From: UBA652 sp964598235
GTDB lineage: Bacteria; Pseudomonadota; Gammaproteobacteria; Nitrosococcales; Methylophagaceae
Length of the DNA: 64,000 nt
NCBI GenBank assembly: GCA_964598235.1
Contig: CAZRAY010000002.1
Span: forward strand, 10,765 to 74,764
Reading direction: 5' to 3'
Under the pieces are notes generated by a model that did no database searches, was not told where the DNA came from, and was given only the letters and a program-made list of their open reading frames with translations. The position numbers and the translations under genes were made by a program. Shown in pieces: positions 62,147-64,000 of the stretch; position 1 is the stretch's first letter, and each line of letters begins with the position of its first letter.

Positions 62147-62173
62147 CCGTCATACCCGCGTAGGCGGGTATCC
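62147..62173. repeat. REP-like palindrome between efp and epmA
   Basis: An 8-bp perfect stem ATACCCGC / GCGGGTAT with loop GTAG, preceded by CCCGTC and followed by CCA. The form is the dispersed REP-like repeat seen in many Gammaproteobacteria. It may also attenuate read-through into epmA, which begins 26 bp later. Confidence 0.65.
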
Positions 62174-62199
62174 ATTTTAATTAAACAACAATCATTAAA

Positions 62200-63159
62200 A
62201 TGGCTAACTGGCAACCTTCAGCAAATATCGACACCCTAAAACGGCGCGCGCAGCTATTAGCTGATGTGCGCCATTTTTTTGCCACGCGTAATGTAATGGA
62301 AGTTGGCACGCCCATCCTATCTGCCGCCGCCCCAACCGCGCCCTATGTTGATAGCTTTCAAACGACATTACATGATAAAAACTATTATCTCCACACTTCC
62401 CCAGAATTTGCCATGAAAAGGCTATTGGCAGCAGACAGTGGTGCGATCTATCAAATTGCCACCGTATTTCGACATGGTGAGCAAGGCAAACAACATGCCC
62501 CAGAATTCACCATGTTGGAATGGTATCGACCGGGATTAAATTTGCGTGAACTAATGGATGAAGTAGATACATTGATACAAGCGCTACTCACCACTCGCCC
62601 AGCCAAGCGATTTAGCTATCAGGCTGTCATGGTTAAATATCTCGGTATTGATGTCTTACAAGTGGCCCCAGCGGCCTTGCAGACGATTGTAAGCGATAAA
62701 ATACCGCATCATCCTTTAGAATGTAGTATGGATAAAACGGCATTATTAGAAATCCTGATGAGCCAAGTGGTTGAACCAGAACTCGCCAAGCTAGAAACGC
62801 CTGTCATGATTTATGATTTTCCAGCAGAACAAGCACAGCTAGCAAAGCTTGTGTCTGATAAAGCCGGTAATCAAGTTGCCGCACGATTTGAGCTCTATGC
62901 GGGCGGTATGGAACTCGCCAATGGCTATGATGAGCTGCAAGATGCTGATGAATTATTAGCCCGTTTTGAAGCCGACAATCAACAACGTCAAGCGGTAGGC
63001 AAACCTACCATGCCGATAGATAAAAATTTATTAGCCGCAATGCAGTATGGTTTGCCTGGCTGCAGTGGCGTGGCGTTAGGATTAGACCGATTGATGATGT
63101 TAATAACAGGCGTGCAGACGATTAGCGATGTGATCGCTTTTGATATTGAAAGGGCGTAA
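62200..63159 (+). CDS. epmA: EF-P lysine ligase EpmA
   Basis: 319 residues, a lysyl-tRNA-synthetase catalytic domain without the anticodon-binding domain. Class II motifs are visible: TPILSAAAPTAPYVDSF, motif 2 VFRHGEQGKQHAPEFTMLEW and motif 3 GLPGCSGVALGLDRLMMLI. It attaches (R)-beta-lysine to Lys34 of EF-P. Follows efp on the same strand. Confidence 0.95.
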   Translation: MANWQPSANIDTLKRRAQLLADVRHFFATRNVMEVGTPILSAAAPTAPYVDSFQTTLHDKNYYLHTSPEFAMKRLLAADSGAIYQIATVFRHGEQGKQHAPEFTMLEWYRPGLNLRELMDEVDTLIQALLTTRPAKRFSYQAVMVKYLGIDVLQVAPAALQTIVSDKIPHHPLECSMDKTALLEILMSQVVEPELAKLETPVMIYDFPAEQAQLAKLVSDKAGNQVAARFELYAGGMELANGYDELQDADELLARFEADNQQRQAVGKPTMPIDKNLLAAMQYGLPGCSGVALGLDRLMMLITGVQTISDVIAFDIERA

Positions 63160-63225
63160 GCGGCATTTATTTCGTCTAATATAGATGATATGATCGTCCT
63201 TACTGGATATGAGAAGGAAGTGGTG

Positions 63226-63405
63226 ATGGAAGCTGTTAAACAAGAAGCACTTAATGCGATCGCACAATTGCCAGATGATACCAATATCGAAGAAATGATG
63301 TATCAGCTTTATGTATTGGAAAATATTCGTCGTGGGCAAGAAGATGTTATGCAAGGCAAAACGCAAGATGCACAAGCAGTGTTGAATGATATTCAAACAT
63401 GGTGA
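63226..63405 (+). CDS. Antitoxin of RelE/ParE-type module
   Basis: 59 residues from the ATG at 63226, with AAGGAAG upstream; an earlier ATG at 63190 has no ribosome site. Acidic and helical (MEAVKQEALNAIAQLPDD, LYVLENIRRGQEDV), the form of small type II antitoxins that precede a RelE/ParE toxin. Family not identifiable more precisely. The end overlaps the toxin ATG by 7 bp. Confidence 0.7.
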   Translation: MEAVKQEALNAIAQLPDDTNIEEMMYQLYVLENIRRGQEDVMQGKTQDAQAVLNDIQTW

Positions 63406-63695
63406 GATGGACTGAGCATGCGCTCACGCAGCTCAGGAATATACACAATTATATTGCCCAAGATTCATTATTTTATGCCAAGCGAGTGAGTGATGCGATA
63501 GTGCGCAAAACAATTGGATTAGATAAGATACCTTATATGGGGCATAAAGTGACAGAATTATCAGATGAACATATCCGTGAGATAGCAATGTATTCTTATC
63601 GAATTCTTTATGAAATACAGAATAATGAGGATGCAGTCGATATTTTAGCGGTCATTCATAAAAGGCAAAATTTTAGAGCAGAGGATTTGCCTTAA
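63399..63695 (+). CDS. RelE/ParE-family toxin
   Basis: 98 residues with the ParE/RelE superfamily layout: WTEHALTQLRNIHNYIAQDS at the N-terminus, then GHKVTELSDEHIREIAMYSYRILYEI and the end VDILAVIHKRQNF. This is closer to ParE (gyrase poison) than to the mRNA-cleaving RelE, but the target cannot be decided. Translationally coupled to the antitoxin. Confidence 0.8.
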   Translation: MVRWTEHALTQLRNIHNYIAQDSLFYAKRVSDAIVRKTIGLDKIPYMGHKVTELSDEHIREIAMYSYRILYEIQNNEDAVDILAVIHKRQNFRAEDLP

Positions 63696-63740
63696 AATAT
63701 ACAGAATAACCCTATTCTATTCTTAGAAAAGATAATCAAC

Positions 63741-64000
63741 ATGACAAAAAATCAAGCAGGTTTTGCCACATCCCAATCCATATTATGGCTATTCGTTATC
63801 ATTAATAGTATCGGGCTAGGATGTATTGTGTATAACAAAATCAAAACACAAACCACCATCCCTAATTTAGTAGGCACATGGAGCGGTGTTAATGTGACCG
63901 TGTCAGAAGTGAAAGGTTATAAAGAATGGGATAATAAAACCATTGTTATCACCGAGCAAAAAGATCGTCGCTTCTTTGGTACATTAACTTATGCCGATGG
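63741..64000 (+). CDS. Truncated gene, membrane-anchored protein of unknown function
   Basis: The ATG at 63741 opens a frame of 86 codons that runs off the window end without a stop. It has one N-terminal transmembrane helix (SILWLFVIINSIGLGCIVY) and then a beta-rich region (NLVGTWSGVNVTVSEVKGY, KTIVITEQKDRRFFGTLTY). The family is not recognised; the GTW-type opening resembles small beta-barrel or lipocalin-like domains. The real end lies outside. Confidence 0.55.
   Translation, partial: MTKNQAGFATSQSILWLFVIINSIGLGCIVYNKIKTQTTIPNLVGTWSGVNVTVSEVKGYKEWDNKTIVITEQKDRRFFGTLTYAD

Overview
The window is a 64 kb piece of a gammaproteobacterial chromosome of moderate GC (mid-40s % by eye), densely coded on both strands and mostly core genome. 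The 14-gene nuo operon with separate nuoC and nuoD followed by a DUF2818 gene, the mreBCD-mrdA-rodA-mltB-rlpA-dacA-dat-ybeD-lipB-lipA cell-wall/lipoate block, a GlrK-QseG-GlrR regulatory operon and the EF-P/EpmA/EpmB set all point to Gammaproteobacteria. A flavocytochrome c sulfide dehydrogenase flavoprotein (56305-57573) with a separate FccA-like cytochrome (24798-25100) suggests sulfide oxidation. GatC and GatA point to indirect Gln/Asn-tRNA synthesis. I cannot name the genus.

Layout. 0-8 kb: saccharopine-dehydrogenase-like protein, an aldehyde dehydrogenase divergent from its probable AraC regulator, a DUF937 protein, a diguanylate cyclase and a DUF4124/trypsin-like protease. 8.3-23 kb: complex I operon nuoA-N plus DUF2818. 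23-30 kb: Sel1-repeat protein, rluD, cytochrome c, and a translationally coupled Gld-type ABC export operon ending in mutM. 30-35 kb: an EF-hand protein, then a 430-bp regulatory region and the glrK-qseG-glrR operon. 36-38.6 kb: a bufferin-type RiPP locus (two precursor genes, an MNIO/DUF692 enzyme and a DUF2063 partner). 38.7-44.5 kb: rpmB-rpmG, a TlpA-like thioredoxin with an acetolactate-synthase-like enzyme, a surface protein with a C-terminal sorting signal behind a poly-G tract, a lipoprotein, gatA and gatC. 44.6-57.6 kb: cell-shape, peptidoglycan and lipoate genes, then fccB. 57.6-64 kb: a PilZ-like protein, citrate synthase, epmB/efp/epmA, a RelE/ParE-type toxin-antitoxin pair and a truncated gene.

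The most interesting non-routine signals are regulatory or structural. (1) Both bufferin precursor genes carry the same ECF-sigma-like promoter (GTAA[C/T]-N16-CGTC), and one of the two precursors has a lipobox, so the pair may be split between soluble periplasm and membrane. (2) The EF-hand gene has a textbook sigma-54 promoter, and the region between it and glrR carries three TGTC-N10-GACA-type palindromes that match the known GlrR box, which suggests a direct GlrR target. (3) A run of 11 G sits in a plausible -35/-10 spacer ahead of the sorting-signal protein, a candidate phase-variable promoter. (4) A roughly 265-bp nested inverted-repeat element separates mreB from mreC, and mreC appears to start at an ATT codon just after it. 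No tRNA, rRNA, CRISPR array, transposase or prophage gene was seen.
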